DNA of 64,000 nt from Streptococcus infantis SPAR10 (GCF_000279535.1 NZ_ALCH01000004.1:627501-691500), one strand, 5' to 3'. Shown: positions 8,337-15,965, counted from the first letter of the stretch. Numbers and translations: made by a program. The notes: generated from the letters alone by a model not told the origin.

Positions 8337-8377
8337 GCAAACTCAATTTATCAATAAATGAAATGAGGGAATGTAAA

Positions 8378-8548
8378 ATGAAATATTTTGAGGTTGAGTT
8401 AGAAAATCCTGATGAATTTTTAAAACTACAAACAGAAGATTTTGTGAAAGCTAATCGCTTGCTACTAAGGAAGATAATCCAGAGCGTTACAGTCTATGAA
8501 GAAAACTTCGTCATATCCTTTAAATCTGGCATCGAATTGGAAGTATGA
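8378..8548 (+). pseudogene. Serine-recombinase-like C-terminal tail, relic 2
   Basis: The 56-codon frame begins MKYFEVELENPDEF and ends LLLRKIIQSVTVYEENF then ISFKSGIELEV-stop. The KIIQ-x-VTVYEE-x-F-ISFKSG pattern resembles the C-terminal end of large serine recombinases; no resolvase domain or zinc ribbon is present. GAGGGA precedes the ATG, so a short peptide could still be made. It ends 23 bp before the promoter of the mef operon and so marks the left flank of the MEGA element. It is the best preserved of three such tails in the window. Confidence 0.45.
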
Positions 8549-8570
8549 GTCTCATTCCATAACTTTTATA

Positions 8571-8599
8571 TTGAACATATCATCTTGTTGTGTTATACT
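8571..8599 (+). promoter_or_regulatory. Promoter of the mef(E)-msr(D) operon
   Basis: TTGAAC, a 17-bp spacer and TATACT lie about 40 bp before the leader-peptide ATG. Spacing and position fit the single inducible promoter known for MEGA elements. Confidence 0.8.
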
Positions 8600-8639
8600 A
8601 TAAATTGATATAAACAAAGATGTAGGAGGAACCGAAACT

Positions 8640-8666
8640 ATGACAGCCTCAATGCGTTTAAGATAA
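8640..8666 (+). CDS. Mef leader peptide MTASMRLR
   Basis: A nine-codon frame behind AGGAGGA encodes MTASMRLR. This is the leader peptide known upstream of mef(E). In the accepted model, ribosomes stalled here by macrolides change the folding of the downstream RNA, so that the terminator does not form and the efflux genes are transcribed. Confidence 0.85.
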   Translation: MTASMRLR

Positions 8667-8675
8667 GCTGGCAAT

Positions 8676-8713
8676 AAAAAAAGCAGAATCTATACCCGAT
8701 GATAGGCTTTTTT
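8676..8713 (+). terminator. Attenuator hairpin of the mef leader
   Basis: AAAAAAGC and CTAT pair with ATAG and GCTTTTTT, leaving a 5-nt bulge. It starts 10 nt after the leader-peptide stop, as needed for ribosome-stalling control. Confidence 0.7.
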
Positions 8714-8829
8714 GTTGTGCTTATTTATACGATATTGAGCATTCATTAGTTACGGTGAGGATATTGGTTATTTAACTATACCTTTATTTAACTATGTCTT
8801 TAATATGAATGTTTCCAAATTGTATGTAT

Positions 8830-8871
8830 GCAGACCAAAAGCCACATTGTGGGGTTTGGCCTGCATTTTTT
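8830..8871 (+). terminator. Second terminator-like hairpin before mef(E)
   Basis: GCAG, CCAAA and CCAC pair with GTGG, TTTGG and CTGC to form a long, slightly bulged stem, followed by ATTTTTTATT. It lies 63 bp before the mef(E) ATG and may be a second attenuation point. Confidence 0.7.
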
Positions 8872-8933
8872 ATTGCCTAGAATGCTATTCAAAATAGAAA
8901 TTCAAGCAAAATAATATGCAGGAGATAATATAA

Positions 8934-10151
8934 ATGGAAAAATACAACAATTGGAAACGAAAATTTTATGCAATATGGGCAGGGCAAGCAGTATCATTAA
9001 TCACTAGTGCCATCCTGCAAATGGCGATTATTTTTTACCTTACAGAAAAAACAGGATCTGCGATGGTCTTGTCTATGGCTTCATTAGTAGGTTTTTTACC
9101 CTATGCGATTTTGGGACCTGCCATTGGTGTGCTAGTGGATCGTCATGATAGGAAGAAGATAATGATTGGTGCCGATTTAATTATCGCAGCAGCTGGTGCA
9201 GTGCTTGCTATTGTTGCATTCTGTATGGAGCTACCTGTCTGGATGATTATGATAGTATTGTTTATCCGTAGCATTGGAACAGCTTTTCATACCCCAGCAC
9301 TCAATGCGGTTACACCACTTTTAGTACCAGAAGAACAGCTAACGAAATGCGCAGGCTATAGTCAGTCTTTGCAGTCTATAAGCTATATTGTTAGTCCGGC
9401 AGTTGCAGCACTCTTATACTCCGTTTGGGATTTAAATGCTATTATTGCCATCGACGTATTGGGTGCTGTGATTGCATCTATTACGGTAGCAATTGTACGT
9501 ATACCTAAGCTGGGTAATCAAGTGCAAAGTTTAGAACCAAATTTCATAAGGGAGATGAAAGAAGGAGTTGTGGTTCTGAGACAAAACAAAGGATTGTTTG
9601 CCTTATTACTCTTAGGAACACTATATACTTTTGTTTATATGCCAATCAATGCACTATTTCCTTTAATAAGCATGGAACACTTTAATGGAACGCCTGTGCA
9701 TATTTCTATTACGGAAATTTCCTTTGCATTTGGGATGCTAGCAGGAGGCTTATTATTAGGAAGATTAGGGGGCTTCGAAAAGCATGTATTACTAATAACA
9801 AGTTCATTTTTTATAATGGGGACCAGTTTAGCCGTTTCGGGAATACTTCCTCCAAATGGATTTGTAATATTCGTAGTTTGCTGTGCAATAATGGGGCTTT
9901 CGGTGCCATTTTATAGCGGTGTGCAAACAGCTCTTTTTCAGGAGAAAATTAAGCCTGAATATTTAGGACGTGTATTTTCTTTGATCGGAAGTATCATGTC
10001 ACTTGCTATGCCAATTGGGTTAATTCTTTCTGGATTCTTTGCTGATAAAATCGGTGTAAATCATTGGTTTTTACTATCAGGTATTTTAATTATTGGCATT
10101 GCTATAGTTTGCCAAATGATAACTGAGGTTAGAAAATTAGATTTAAAATAA
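8934..10151 (+). CDS. mefE: Macrolide efflux MFS transporter Mef(E)/Mef(A)
   Basis: A 405-aa major facilitator with 12 hydrophobic segments. It starts MEKYNNWKRKFYAIWAGQAV and carries the family loop VLVDRHDRKKIM between helices 2 and 3. Length and sequence match what I recall of Mef(A/E), the proton-driven exporter of 14- and 15-membered macrolides. The ATG follows AGGAGATAATATA. It is co-transcribed with msr(D) and controlled by the upstream leader peptide and attenuators. The mef(E) subclass, rather than mef(A) of Tn1207, is suggested by the MEGA context (YolD-like and umuC genes downstream). The frame is intact. Confidence 0.95.
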   Translation: MEKYNNWKRKFYAIWAGQAVSLITSAILQMAIIFYLTEKTGSAMVLSMASLVGFLPYAILGPAIGVLVDRHDRKKIMIGADLIIAAAGAVLAIVAFCMELPVWMIMIVLFIRSIGTAFHTPALNAVTPLLVPEEQLTKCAGYSQSLQSISYIVSPAVAALLYSVWDLNAIIAIDVLGAVIASITVAIVRIPKLGNQVQSLEPNFIREMKEGVVVLRQNKGLFALLLLGTLYTFVYMPINALFPLISMEHFNGTPVHISITEISFAFGMLAGGLLLGRLGGFEKHVLLITSSFFIMGTSLAVSGILPPNGFVIFVVCCAIMGLSVPFYSGVQTALFQEKIKPEYLGRVFSLIGSIMSLAMPIGLILSGFFADKIGVNHWFLLSGILIIGIAIVCQMITEVRKLDLK

Positions 10152-10171
10152 ACAATATTGGAGGAATATTT

Positions 10172-10192
10172 ATGTATCTTATTTTCATGTAA
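10172..10192 (+). CDS. Msr(D) leader peptide MYLIFM
   Basis: A seven-codon frame behind GGAGGAA encodes MYLIFM, the known regulatory leader of msr(D). Stalling on this peptide in the presence of macrolide controls the downstream hairpin. Confidence 0.85.
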   Translation: MYLIFM

Positions 10193-10209
10193 CTCTTCCT
10201 GCTAAAATC

Positions 10210-10225
10210 GCAGGGTTTTCCCTGC
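10210..10225 (+). terminator. Hairpin of the msr(D) leader
   Basis: GCAGGG, TTTT, CCCTGC is a perfect 6-bp stem with a 4-nt loop, 17 nt after the leader stop and about 45 bp before the msr(D) ATG. It is the likely attenuation structure, though no long T tract follows. Confidence 0.5.
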
Positions 10226-10270
10226 ATACAAGCAAATGAAAGCATGCGATTATAGACAGGAGGAAATGTT

Positions 10271-11733
10271 ATGGAATTAATATTAAAAGCAAAAGACATT
10301 CGTGTGGAATTCAAAGGACGCGATGTTTTAGATATAAATGAATTAGAAGTATATGATTATGACCGTATTGGTTTAGTAGGAGCAAATGGTGCTGGAAAAA
10401 GCACTTTACTCAGGGTACTTTTAGGAGAATTAACTCCCCCAGGATGTAAAATGAATCGTCTGGGTGAACTTGCCTATATTCCCCAGTTGGACGAAGTAAC
10501 TCTGCAGGAGGAAAAAGATTTTGCACTTGTAGGCAAGCTAGGTGTTGAGCAATTAAATATACAGACTATGAGCGGTGGTGAAGAAACAAGGCTTAAAATA
10601 GCACAGGCCTTATCGGCACAGGTTCATGGTATTTTAGCGGATGAACCTACGAGCCATTTAGACCGTGAAGGAATTGATTTTCTAATAGGACAGCTAAAAT
10701 ATTTTACAGGTGCACTGTTAGTTATTAGCCATGACCGCTATTTTCTTGATGAAATAGTAGATAAAATATGGGAACTGAAAGATGGCAAAATCACTGAGTA
10801 TTGGGGAAACTATTCTGATTATCTTCGTCAGAAAGAGGAAGAACGTAAGAGCCAAGCTGCAGAATACGAACAATTTATTGCGGAACGTGCCCGATTGGAA
10901 AGGGCTGCGGAGGAAAAGCGAAAACAGGCTCGTAAAATAGAACAGAAGGCAAAAGGTTCTTCAAAGAAAAAAAGTACTGAAGACGGAGGGCGTTTAGCTC
11001 ATCAAAAATCAATAGGAAGTAAGGAAAAAAGATGTATAATGCTGCTAAAACCCTAGAGCACAGGATTGCGGCCTTAGGAAAAGTAGAAGCTCCGGAAGGC
11101 ATTCGCAGAATTCGTTTCAGGCAAAGTAAAGCATTGGAGCTCCATAATCCATACCCTATAGTCGGTGCAGAAATTAATAAAGTATTTGGGGATAAGGCTC
11201 TGTTTGAAAATGCATCTTTTCAAATTCCGTTAGGAGCAAAAGTGGCGTTAACTGGTGGTAATGGAATCGGAAAAACAACTTTAATCCAAATGATCTTAAA
11301 CCATGAAGAAGGAATTTCTATTTCGCCTAAGGCAAAAATAGGTTACTTTGCACAGAATGGTTACAAGTACAACAGTAATCAGAATGTTATGGAGTTTATG
11401 CAGAAGGATTGTGACTACAATATATCAGAAATTCGTTCAGTGCTAGCATCTATGGGGTTCAAACAGAACGATATTGGAAAAAGTTTATCTGTTTTAAGCG
11501 GTGGAGAAATTATAAAATTGTTGCTTGCTAAAATGCTCATGGGTAGATATAACATCCTAATAATGGATGAACCCAGTAACTTCCTTGACATACCAAGTTT
11601 AGAGGCTTTGGAAATACTAATGAAGGAGTACACCGGAACTATCGTGTTTATCACCCACGATAAACGATTACTCGAAAATGTAGCAGATGTAGTTTATGAA
11701 ATTAGAGATAAGAAAATAAATCTGAAACATTAA
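10271..11733 (+). pseudogene. msrD: Msr(D)/Mel ABC-F ribosomal protection protein, frameshifted
   Basis: ABC-F proteins bind the ribosome and dislodge macrolides. The first frame (10271-11056) holds domain 1: Walker [10 protein letters not shown], signature [17 protein letters not shown], and the start of the charged inter-domain linker. The second (11032-11733) holds domain 2: [31 protein letters not shown]. They join if one A is restored to the six-A run at 11025-11030, giving the usual protein of about 487 aa. The second half starts at an ATG with AAGG 7 nt upstream, so the two halves might be made separately. Either a true one-base deletion or a sequencing error. Confidence 0.9.
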
Positions 11734-11821
11734 ATTTAAGGTAGTCGCTGGTCAGTATAGTCTGTTCTGGTTGGCGACTCCATTGTTAAAGAGTATAAAG
11801 ACTTTAGATTTTATGAATATT

Positions 11822-11858
11822 AAAAATAGGAACAGTCAATTGAACTGCTCCTATTTTT
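11822..11858. terminator. Bidirectional terminator between msr(D) and the YolD-umuC group
   Basis: AAAAATAGGA and CAGT pair with ACTG and TCCTATTTTT, with one internal mismatch. T runs occur on both strands. It lies between convergent genes and overlaps the last codons of the minus-strand gene. Confidence 0.85.
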
Positions 11859-12150
11859 CTGCTAAATATATTGTAGTTTTCTTATATGTATAATGATAGA
11901 TTAGCGGATTCTCATCTACGGTACTTACTTCAAATATGAAGAAGTGATCGCGGTTATCTCTGGACTTTTCCTTATTGAGGACAAAGTAATTCTTACGTGA
12001 AGTCGCCATTGTTTTTAGGATATCATCAGTTAGGAAGGTCAATGGAATATTCATGTTAGAGTAGCGGTAGAAGTCACGTTCAAAATCTTGGTAGCTCTCG
12101 CTATAATAGTCCATTTGTAGGTGATTACGCTGAAACTCAAGCTGATTCAT
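11851..12150 (-). CDS. DUF5960-like small protein of MEGA/Tn5252-type elements
   Basis: A 99-aa protein starting MNQLEFQRNHLQMDYYSESY. The start at 12150 is chosen because GAGGTGC lies upstream; the longer frame lacks a ribosome site. It overlaps the YolD-like gene by 14 bp. It resembles, from memory, the DUF5960 family that accompanies umuC-like genes in streptococcal conjugative elements and is one of the extra genes of MEGA. No enzyme motif is visible and the role is unknown; co-transcription with a lesion-bypass polymerase hints at a DNA-damage context. Confidence 0.6.
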   Translation of the reverse strand: MNQLEFQRNHLQMDYYSESYQDFERDFYRYSNMNIPLTFLTDDILKTMATSRKNYFVLNKEKSRDNRDHFFIFEVSTVDENPLIYHYTYKKTTIYLAEK

Positions 12151-12505
12151 AGAGCACCTCCTCGACAAGTTCAATACTAATAATGTCTTTTAATTTCAAA
12201 TTGATGTGACCTGTTGTAGTTTTTATCAAAATGAAATCTTTGGTCAGACTTGGTATTGTTCCAGTGTAGGAAACACGCTTGTTTTTTTCAATCACTTGAA
12301 TGCGTGTGCGTAGCTGCCCGGCGTATACTTGACTGAGGAGTAATAATTTCTTCTCTAGTGATAAGTCAGACATGTACGTTACTTTGTTTGTATCATCAGA
12401 GAGTGCTGATGCATGTTCAGATAGGAAAAAGCCCATCCATTTTTGCATCTTTGTATCCTGGTACTCTCTTGCTGATTGAAATGGTAAATATGAACGGTCA
12501 ATCAT
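12137..12505 (-). CDS. YolD-like protein
   Basis: A 122-aa protein starting MIDRSYLPFQSAREYQD and followed by MQKWMGFFLSEH, the hallmark N-terminus of YolD-like proteins. These are small partners encoded next to Y-family polymerases in Firmicutes and their mobile elements. The C-terminal half (VSYTGTIPSLTKDFILIKTTTG) looks like a small beta-barrel. It lies 12 bp after the next gene of the operon and overlaps the gene that follows. It is probably translated, but its polymerase partner is broken. Confidence 0.75.
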   Translation of the reverse strand: MIDRSYLPFQSAREYQDTKMQKWMGFFLSEHASALSDDTNKVTYMSDLSLEKKLLLLSQVYAGQLRTRIQVIEKNKRVSYTGTIPSLTKDFILIKTTTGHINLKLKDIISIELVEEVLYESA

Positions 12506-12517
12506 ATCAAATCCTTT

Positions 12518-12853
12518 CTATGCAGAGGCAAGGGTATTTTTATCAAATTGAATCGTAAAACCTTGAATTCCCCCACCTGTGTAACATTCTTTAAAGCGAT
12601 TGATTACCTCAGTATAGATTATCACAGATGAGCTTGTTGGCTTAATGCTAAATGTAAATTCCAATGGTAATCGGTTTTCAGATTTAGCATGTACTAGTCG
12701 TATCGATATTTCAGTTGTTTTGAGTTTTCTCTGACGAAGTTTTGAAGTTGCTGTTTCAACGATTCCATGTAAAAATCTTTCAAGCATTTCAATATCATTA
12801 CATCCTTTGCTACGGATTTCTGAAAATTGTACTGTATTTTTTTCTTGTTTCAT
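12518..12853 (-). CDS. Conserved hypothetical protein of the umuC operon
   Basis: A 111-aa protein whose ATG overlaps the umuC-remnant stop (ATGA type, 12850-12853), indicating translational coupling. An acidic N-terminal helix region (CNDIEMLERFLHGIVETATSKL) is followed by beta-rich sequence ending GGGIQGFTIQF. I know it only as a conserved neighbour of umuC and yolD genes in streptococcal mobile elements; no motif suggests a function. Confidence 0.6.
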   Translation of the reverse strand: MKQEKNTVQFSEIRSKGCNDIEMLERFLHGIVETATSKLRQRKLKTTEISIRLVHAKSENRLPLEFTFSIKPTSSSVIIYTEVINRFKECYTGGGIQGFTIQFDKNTLASA

Positions 12854-13280
12854 TTTAATCCCTCCAATCCACCCGCGGAATGACCACCGATAAGTTTACT
12901 GCGTTCAATATTTCTGGAACCTTCAGTTAGGACGGTTCCTTTTTGTATGGCTAAAAAACCAAACTGTTCTCTGACAACATCAATAGCTGTCTGAAGTCTA
13001 TTATCTTTTTCAATTTGTTCTACATCATCAAAGAGTGATAGTAGAGTATAGCTTTCATCTACGAAGCCACTATAAGATACACCAATTTGTCTCACTGCAC
13101 CAGAGGTGTATTTTTTCGGAATAATACAAGTACATGACTCACCATTGTTTTGGGGAGATTTGCGGGTTCAATTTTATTCTGAGCATTTATAGATTTTTTC
13201 ATCTCAGTCCTAGAATAGCCAATATGAATAGAAACGACAGTAGTCAATACTAGGGCTACTGTTCCGTTCCACAGTATCAT
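12850..13280 (-). pseudogene. umuC: Y-family DNA polymerase (UmuC/UvrX type), C-terminal remnant with frameshift
   Basis: Two minus-strand frames make up the C-terminal third of a UmuC-like polymerase. The upstream one (13092-13280) contains SIHIGYSRTEMKKSINAQ and HVLVLFRK. The downstream one contains VRQIGVSYSGFVDESYT, QFGFLAIQKG, and SKLIGGHSAGGLEGLK, the usual UvrX end. They join if one A is restored to the run read on the plus strand as six T residues at 13111-13116. The catalytic palm and finger domains are absent, so the gene is dead regardless of the frameshift. It is the remnant expected at the right side of MEGA, whose extra genes derive from a Tn5252-like SOS locus. Confidence 0.8.
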
Positions 13281-13301
13281 TTAAAAATCATTTTCACACC
13301 C

Positions 13302-13442
13302 TTTCGTCTATTAGTATAGAAGAAAGCTCTCAGCACATGTTGAGTGTGTAAGTTTGTTAGTGAAACGTAGCTAAATCTCTCGCTTTTTTATTTCAAAGCT
13401 CCAGTGGAGCTTTGAACTCCCAAACCTTTTGAGTCCCACAGA
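13302..13442 (+). repeat. Structured non-coding block 3
   Basis: TTTCGTCTATTAGTATAGAA, then GCACATGTTGAG, TGTGTAAGTTTGTTAGTGAA and CCTTTTGAGTCCCACAGA, match the block at 15.55 kb in the same order; the first half also matches 7.8 kb. CACA and TGTG form a small hairpin. Between islands is a perfect 11-bp inverted repeat with a 3-nt loop (13392-13416). No coding frame is visible. It follows the umuC remnant and precedes recombinase relic 3, the same order as block 2 and relic 2. Confidence 0.45.
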
Positions 13443-13624
13443 TGCATTATAACGGGGCTGTAGCATTGATGTCAAAACTTTCACCTCCTATATAAACAAA
13501 TTCTATCCAACGTTTAAAAAGGATCAGTAGCTGATAATATATAGCGGTTTGCATCGTGACGACAAGTAGGTGGATTACGATTATTTGTAATTTATAAAAT
13601 CTATGATGAGAGGTACGTGATTAG

Positions 13625-13822
13625 AGGTATCAAGTAATTTTTATTTTGCTAGAGCAAGCAACAAATCTTCTTCATAAGGACTATGCTAAGCAGATGTATC
13701 AGATACTAGATTTAGATAAATTTGAATGAGTTATGATGAATCAACTTCTAGACCACATCAGCATTTAAGAGGATAGGAAAATTAGAGTACCCTTCACAGA
13801 GGGAACTGAGGTACAGTTATAG
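13625..13822 (+). pseudogene. Serine-recombinase-like C-terminal tail, relic 3
   Basis: A continuous frame interrupted by two stops reads LLEQATNLLHKDYAKQMYQ, then NQLLDHISI, stop, EDRKIRVPF, TEGTEVQL-stop. The ending parallels relic 1 (VITFLEGTEVDL) and is the strand pair seen at the end of large serine recombinases. The in-frame stop after HISI replaces the tyrosine or aspartate expected there. The catalytic domain is absent. A hairpin 10 bp downstream is the probable original terminator. Confidence 0.4.
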
Positions 13823-13831
13823 AAAAAGAAA

Positions 13832-13869
13832 GGCTGTAATAACAGCTGGAAAACATTTTCGTTACAGCC
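13832..13869 (+). terminator. Hairpin after recombinase relic 3
   Basis: GGCTGTAA pairs perfectly with TTACAGCC around a 22-nt loop; a T-rich tract comes only about 12 bp later, so termination would be weak. Confidence 0.4.
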
Positions 13870-13951
13870 TAATTTGCGTTTTTGTGGTATACTGAAATTG
13901 TTGAATGACTTTGAAAGTAAACAAGAAAAATAACTATTAAGGCTTTTATAT

Positions 13952-13979
13952 TTGATAGTTATATTTTCGAAAATATAAT
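13952..13979 (+). promoter_or_regulatory. Promoter of the AbiF-like gene
   Basis: TTGATA, a 16-bp spacer and TATAAT lie 33 bp before the ATG at 14013. The region is otherwise a very AT-rich spacer. Confidence 0.65.
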
Positions 13980-14012
13980 ATAATCAAAGATATTGCAGAT
14001 GGATAATAAAAT

Positions 14013-15215
14013 ATGACTAGAGAAAAAGCGTTTAAAACTATTGAAGAGCAGATTTTGATTCAACGGGGCAGGAATTTGAAGATTACCGATGAGCCAGGGA
14101 TGGTAAGTTTTATTCAGCAGAAAAATTATTTTAATTCTATAAATGGTTTTGAAACTATTTTTTTGGAGACCTCTAACCCTAAAAAATATATGAAAAGAGT
14201 CTCTTTTAAAGATTTTGAGAGAATATACACATTAGATAGAAATATAGCTAAGTACCTATTTCAAGAAATCGAAAAGATTGAGGTTGAACTGAAGTCGAGA
14301 ATTGCATACGAATTTTCAAAAGTTCATTGCAATAATGGTATTGCTTCTAACTTAAAGTATTTAGATATCAATTGTTATGTGCTACCGATAGCACACAATC
14401 GAAATTCTTTTACAGAGTATTTTTATACTCATGGAGATAATAAAAAAACGCATTCTTTTTTTAGAGTGCATACTATTTCTGCCAAGATTAAAGATGTAAT
14501 GTTTACAGGTAAAATTAGTACCTCTCATACTCGTAACGGAGATGTATATTACAACCTAGAAGGTGATTTTGATGGAATAGTTGATGACCTTAAAATAAAT
14601 CAATATCGAGGGAGATTTTCAATAAAAGCTTCTAATACTCCTAGTAATATTTCTTCATTAAACGGTTCTATGAATGTGACGATTCAAATTAATAACATAG
14701 AGGGAAGATTTTTTGAATTATCTTATTCAGACTTCTGTAAAATTAAATATCCATATATTTCTAGCTATAAAAATCCTCCGCTTTGGGTTATTATTGATAC
14801 ACTAATGTTGAATGACTTGCTGGTTTTATTCCAAGGATTAGACATTGCTATACAAAATAAAATTATGAGTGAGATGGGATTTGATTCCTCTATTAGTGGG
14901 AGTCGAGAAAAATTCATTAACGCTTGTGAAATACTGCGTGAGTTGAGAAACCAATTGGCACACTTTGGTCTCATAACCAGATATAGGACGGGAAATAGTA
15001 TTCTAATCAATAGACTTTTTATCTCTGATTTGTTACTTACTCCTAAAAGGAATAATAGAGTTTTAAAGTTTTATCAAGGTTTAAAAATTTTAAATTCTTT
15101 TAATAGATTCTCTCTTAAAAGGATTGATCGAGCTATTCAATCATATTATTTAAAAAATATGTTACTATTGAAGTTTGATATTAATAAAAATTTTTTTAAT
15201 AGAATTGGCAAGTAA
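14013..15215 (+). CDS. AbiF/AbiD-type abortive-infection HEPN protein (Abi_2 family)
   Basis: A 400-aa protein. Its N-terminus (KAFKTIEEQILIQRGRNL, FIQQKNYFNSINGFETIFL) and the DFERIYTLDRNIAKYLFQEI block match the Abi_2 family, in which AbiD and AbiF of lactococcal plasmids abort phage growth. Near residue 311, ILRELRNQLAHFG gives the R-N-x3-H HEPN RNase signature, and an upstream helix (DRNIAKYLFQEIEKIEVELKSR) is typical of the family. A predicted small RNA with its own promoter and terminator starts about 40 bp downstream, as known for abiF loci. The ribosome site is weak. Phage restriction is inferred, not shown. Confidence 0.85.
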   Translation: MTREKAFKTIEEQILIQRGRNLKITDEPGMVSFIQQKNYFNSINGFETIFLETSNPKKYMKRVSFKDFERIYTLDRNIAKYLFQEIEKIEVELKSRIAYEFSKVHCNNGIASNLKYLDINCYVLPIAHNRNSFTEYFYTHGDNKKTHSFFRVHTISAKIKDVMFTGKISTSHTRNGDVYYNLEGDFDGIVDDLKINQYRGRFSIKASNTPSNISSLNGSMNVTIQINNIEGRFFELSYSDFCKIKYPYISSYKNPPLWVIIDTLMLNDLLVLFQGLDIAIQNKIMSEMGFDSSISGSREKFINACEILRELRNQLAHFGLITRYRTGNSILINRLFISDLLLTPKRNNRVLKFYQGLKILNSFNRFSLKRIDRAIQSYYLKNMLLLKFDINKNFFNRIGK

Positions 15216-15218
15216 GTG

Positions 15219-15247
15219 TTGCAAAAAGTTGCTGGTTATGATAGAAT
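15219..15247 (+). promoter_or_regulatory. Promoter of the AbiF-linked small RNA
   Basis: TTGCAA, a 17-bp spacer and TAGAAT begin 4 bp after the AbiF stop codon. No coding frame follows within 1 kb, so this promoter points to an RNA product. Confidence 0.7.
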
Positions 15248-15253
15248 AATATA

Positions 15254-15350
15254 GTTATATTTTAGTGCCACGACGGCGTGAAATCCTTGAAAGAGGTTTT
15301 CAAAAAGTCATAAGGGGGAAGGTTAATAAACTTTCCTCCTTATTTTATTT
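15254..15350 (+). ncRNA. AbiF-associated small RNA
   Basis: A transcript of about 90 nt is bounded by the promoter above and a terminator (AAGGGGGAAG pairing with CTTTCCTCCTT at 15312-15341, then TATTTTATTT). It can form short hairpins: CACG/CGTG in GCCACGACGGCGTG, and CCT/AGG in CCTTGAAAGAGG. Size, location and compact structure fit the abiF RNA motif described beside abiF genes in Firmicutes, proposed to act as an RNA antitoxin. The identification rests on context and memory of that motif; no covariance model was run. Confidence 0.7.
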
Positions 15351-15549
15351 ATTTAGATAAGTTGAAAATAGTGTTGAAGATGTTTGATTTCTGAAGTACC
15401 TTGAATTGTATAGAGTTTACATGCAGTTTAGAATTTCTGATTTATTATCCAGAGGATAGAACCGCTTATTGAAGATATTTTAGAAAGTTAGTCATTACCA
15501 AAGTTAATATTTATTTCTACAGTATAATTCTAAAATCACTTTTTTTCTC

Positions 15550-15680
15550 TTTCGTCTATTAGTATAGAAAAAAGCTAACACTACATGTGGAGTGTGTGAG
15601 TTTGTTAGTGAAACGAAATTAATCCTCAAAAGGTTTCCCAAAACTTTTGAGTCCCACAGACGCATCATGAGGAGAAATCA
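15550..15680 (+). repeat. Structured non-coding block 4
   Basis: It is nearly collinear with block 3: TTTCGTCTATTAGTATAGAA, ACATG, GAGTGTG, GAGTTTGTTAGTGAAACG, AAAGG, CTTTTGAGTCCCACAGACGC. Between islands, CTCAAAAGG can pair with CCCAAAACTTTTGAG, a different sequence from block 3 but again able to form a hairpin. That is the pattern expected of a conserved folded RNA or nucleic-acid structure. Not identified. Confidence 0.45.
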
Positions 15681-15865
15681 TGAGGGATATTATCAGTTGA
15701 ATAAGTAAGAGTATAATCTACATCTCCAAAGTAGGAGTGGCTAGTTCCAGCAGAAAGACCTTCATAGGTTTTATAACTGAATAGATCGACTTACTTTGTT
15801 GTCGAATTTTTCCTGTTCTTCAAGTAATTCTGAGGAATAGACGACAACTTTAAAATCAAATAAGC
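15665..15865 (-). pseudogene. Degenerate minus-strand coding relic
   Basis: Two minus-strand frames joined by a shift read FDFKVVVYSSELLEEQEKF and then FSYKTYEGLSAGTSHSYFG, ending DNIPHDFSS-stop. Codon choice and amino-acid mix look like real protein, but there is no start, and the 5' end would run into the left hairpin of the recombinase element. It may be a chromosomal gene cut by that insertion. I do not recognise the family. Confidence 0.35.
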
Positions 15866-15866
15866 T

Positions 15867-15942
15867 AAAAACGCTCTAAAATCATTAAATTGATATTAAA
15901 GTGTTTTTTATTGTCAAAATATACAATTGAAAAAATTTCCAG
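15867..15942. repeat. Left boundary hairpin repeat of the triple-recombinase element
   Basis: About 60 bp here match 24121-24190 in direct orientation: the core CATTAAATTGATATTA, then GTGTTTTTTATTGTCAAAAT, GTACA/ATACA and TTGAAAA. The arms AACGCTCTAA and TTAAAGTGTT form an imperfect stem followed by six T residues, a terminator shape. Its last bases, AAAAATTTCCAG, recur at 24243-24254, close to the right boundary. Confidence 0.6.
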
Positions 15943-15965
15943 CTTTTTTAAAATCACTATCTCAG

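Noticed and set aside
8321..8377. Upstream start for the small frame ending at 8548
   Set aside because: The start would lie inside a strong terminator hairpin and lacks a ribosome site; ATG 8378 with GAGGGA is better.
10271..11733. Programmed frameshift in msrD
   Set aside because: No slippery heptamer with a downstream structure was seen, and three other genes have the same single-A loss; mutation or base-calling error is simpler.
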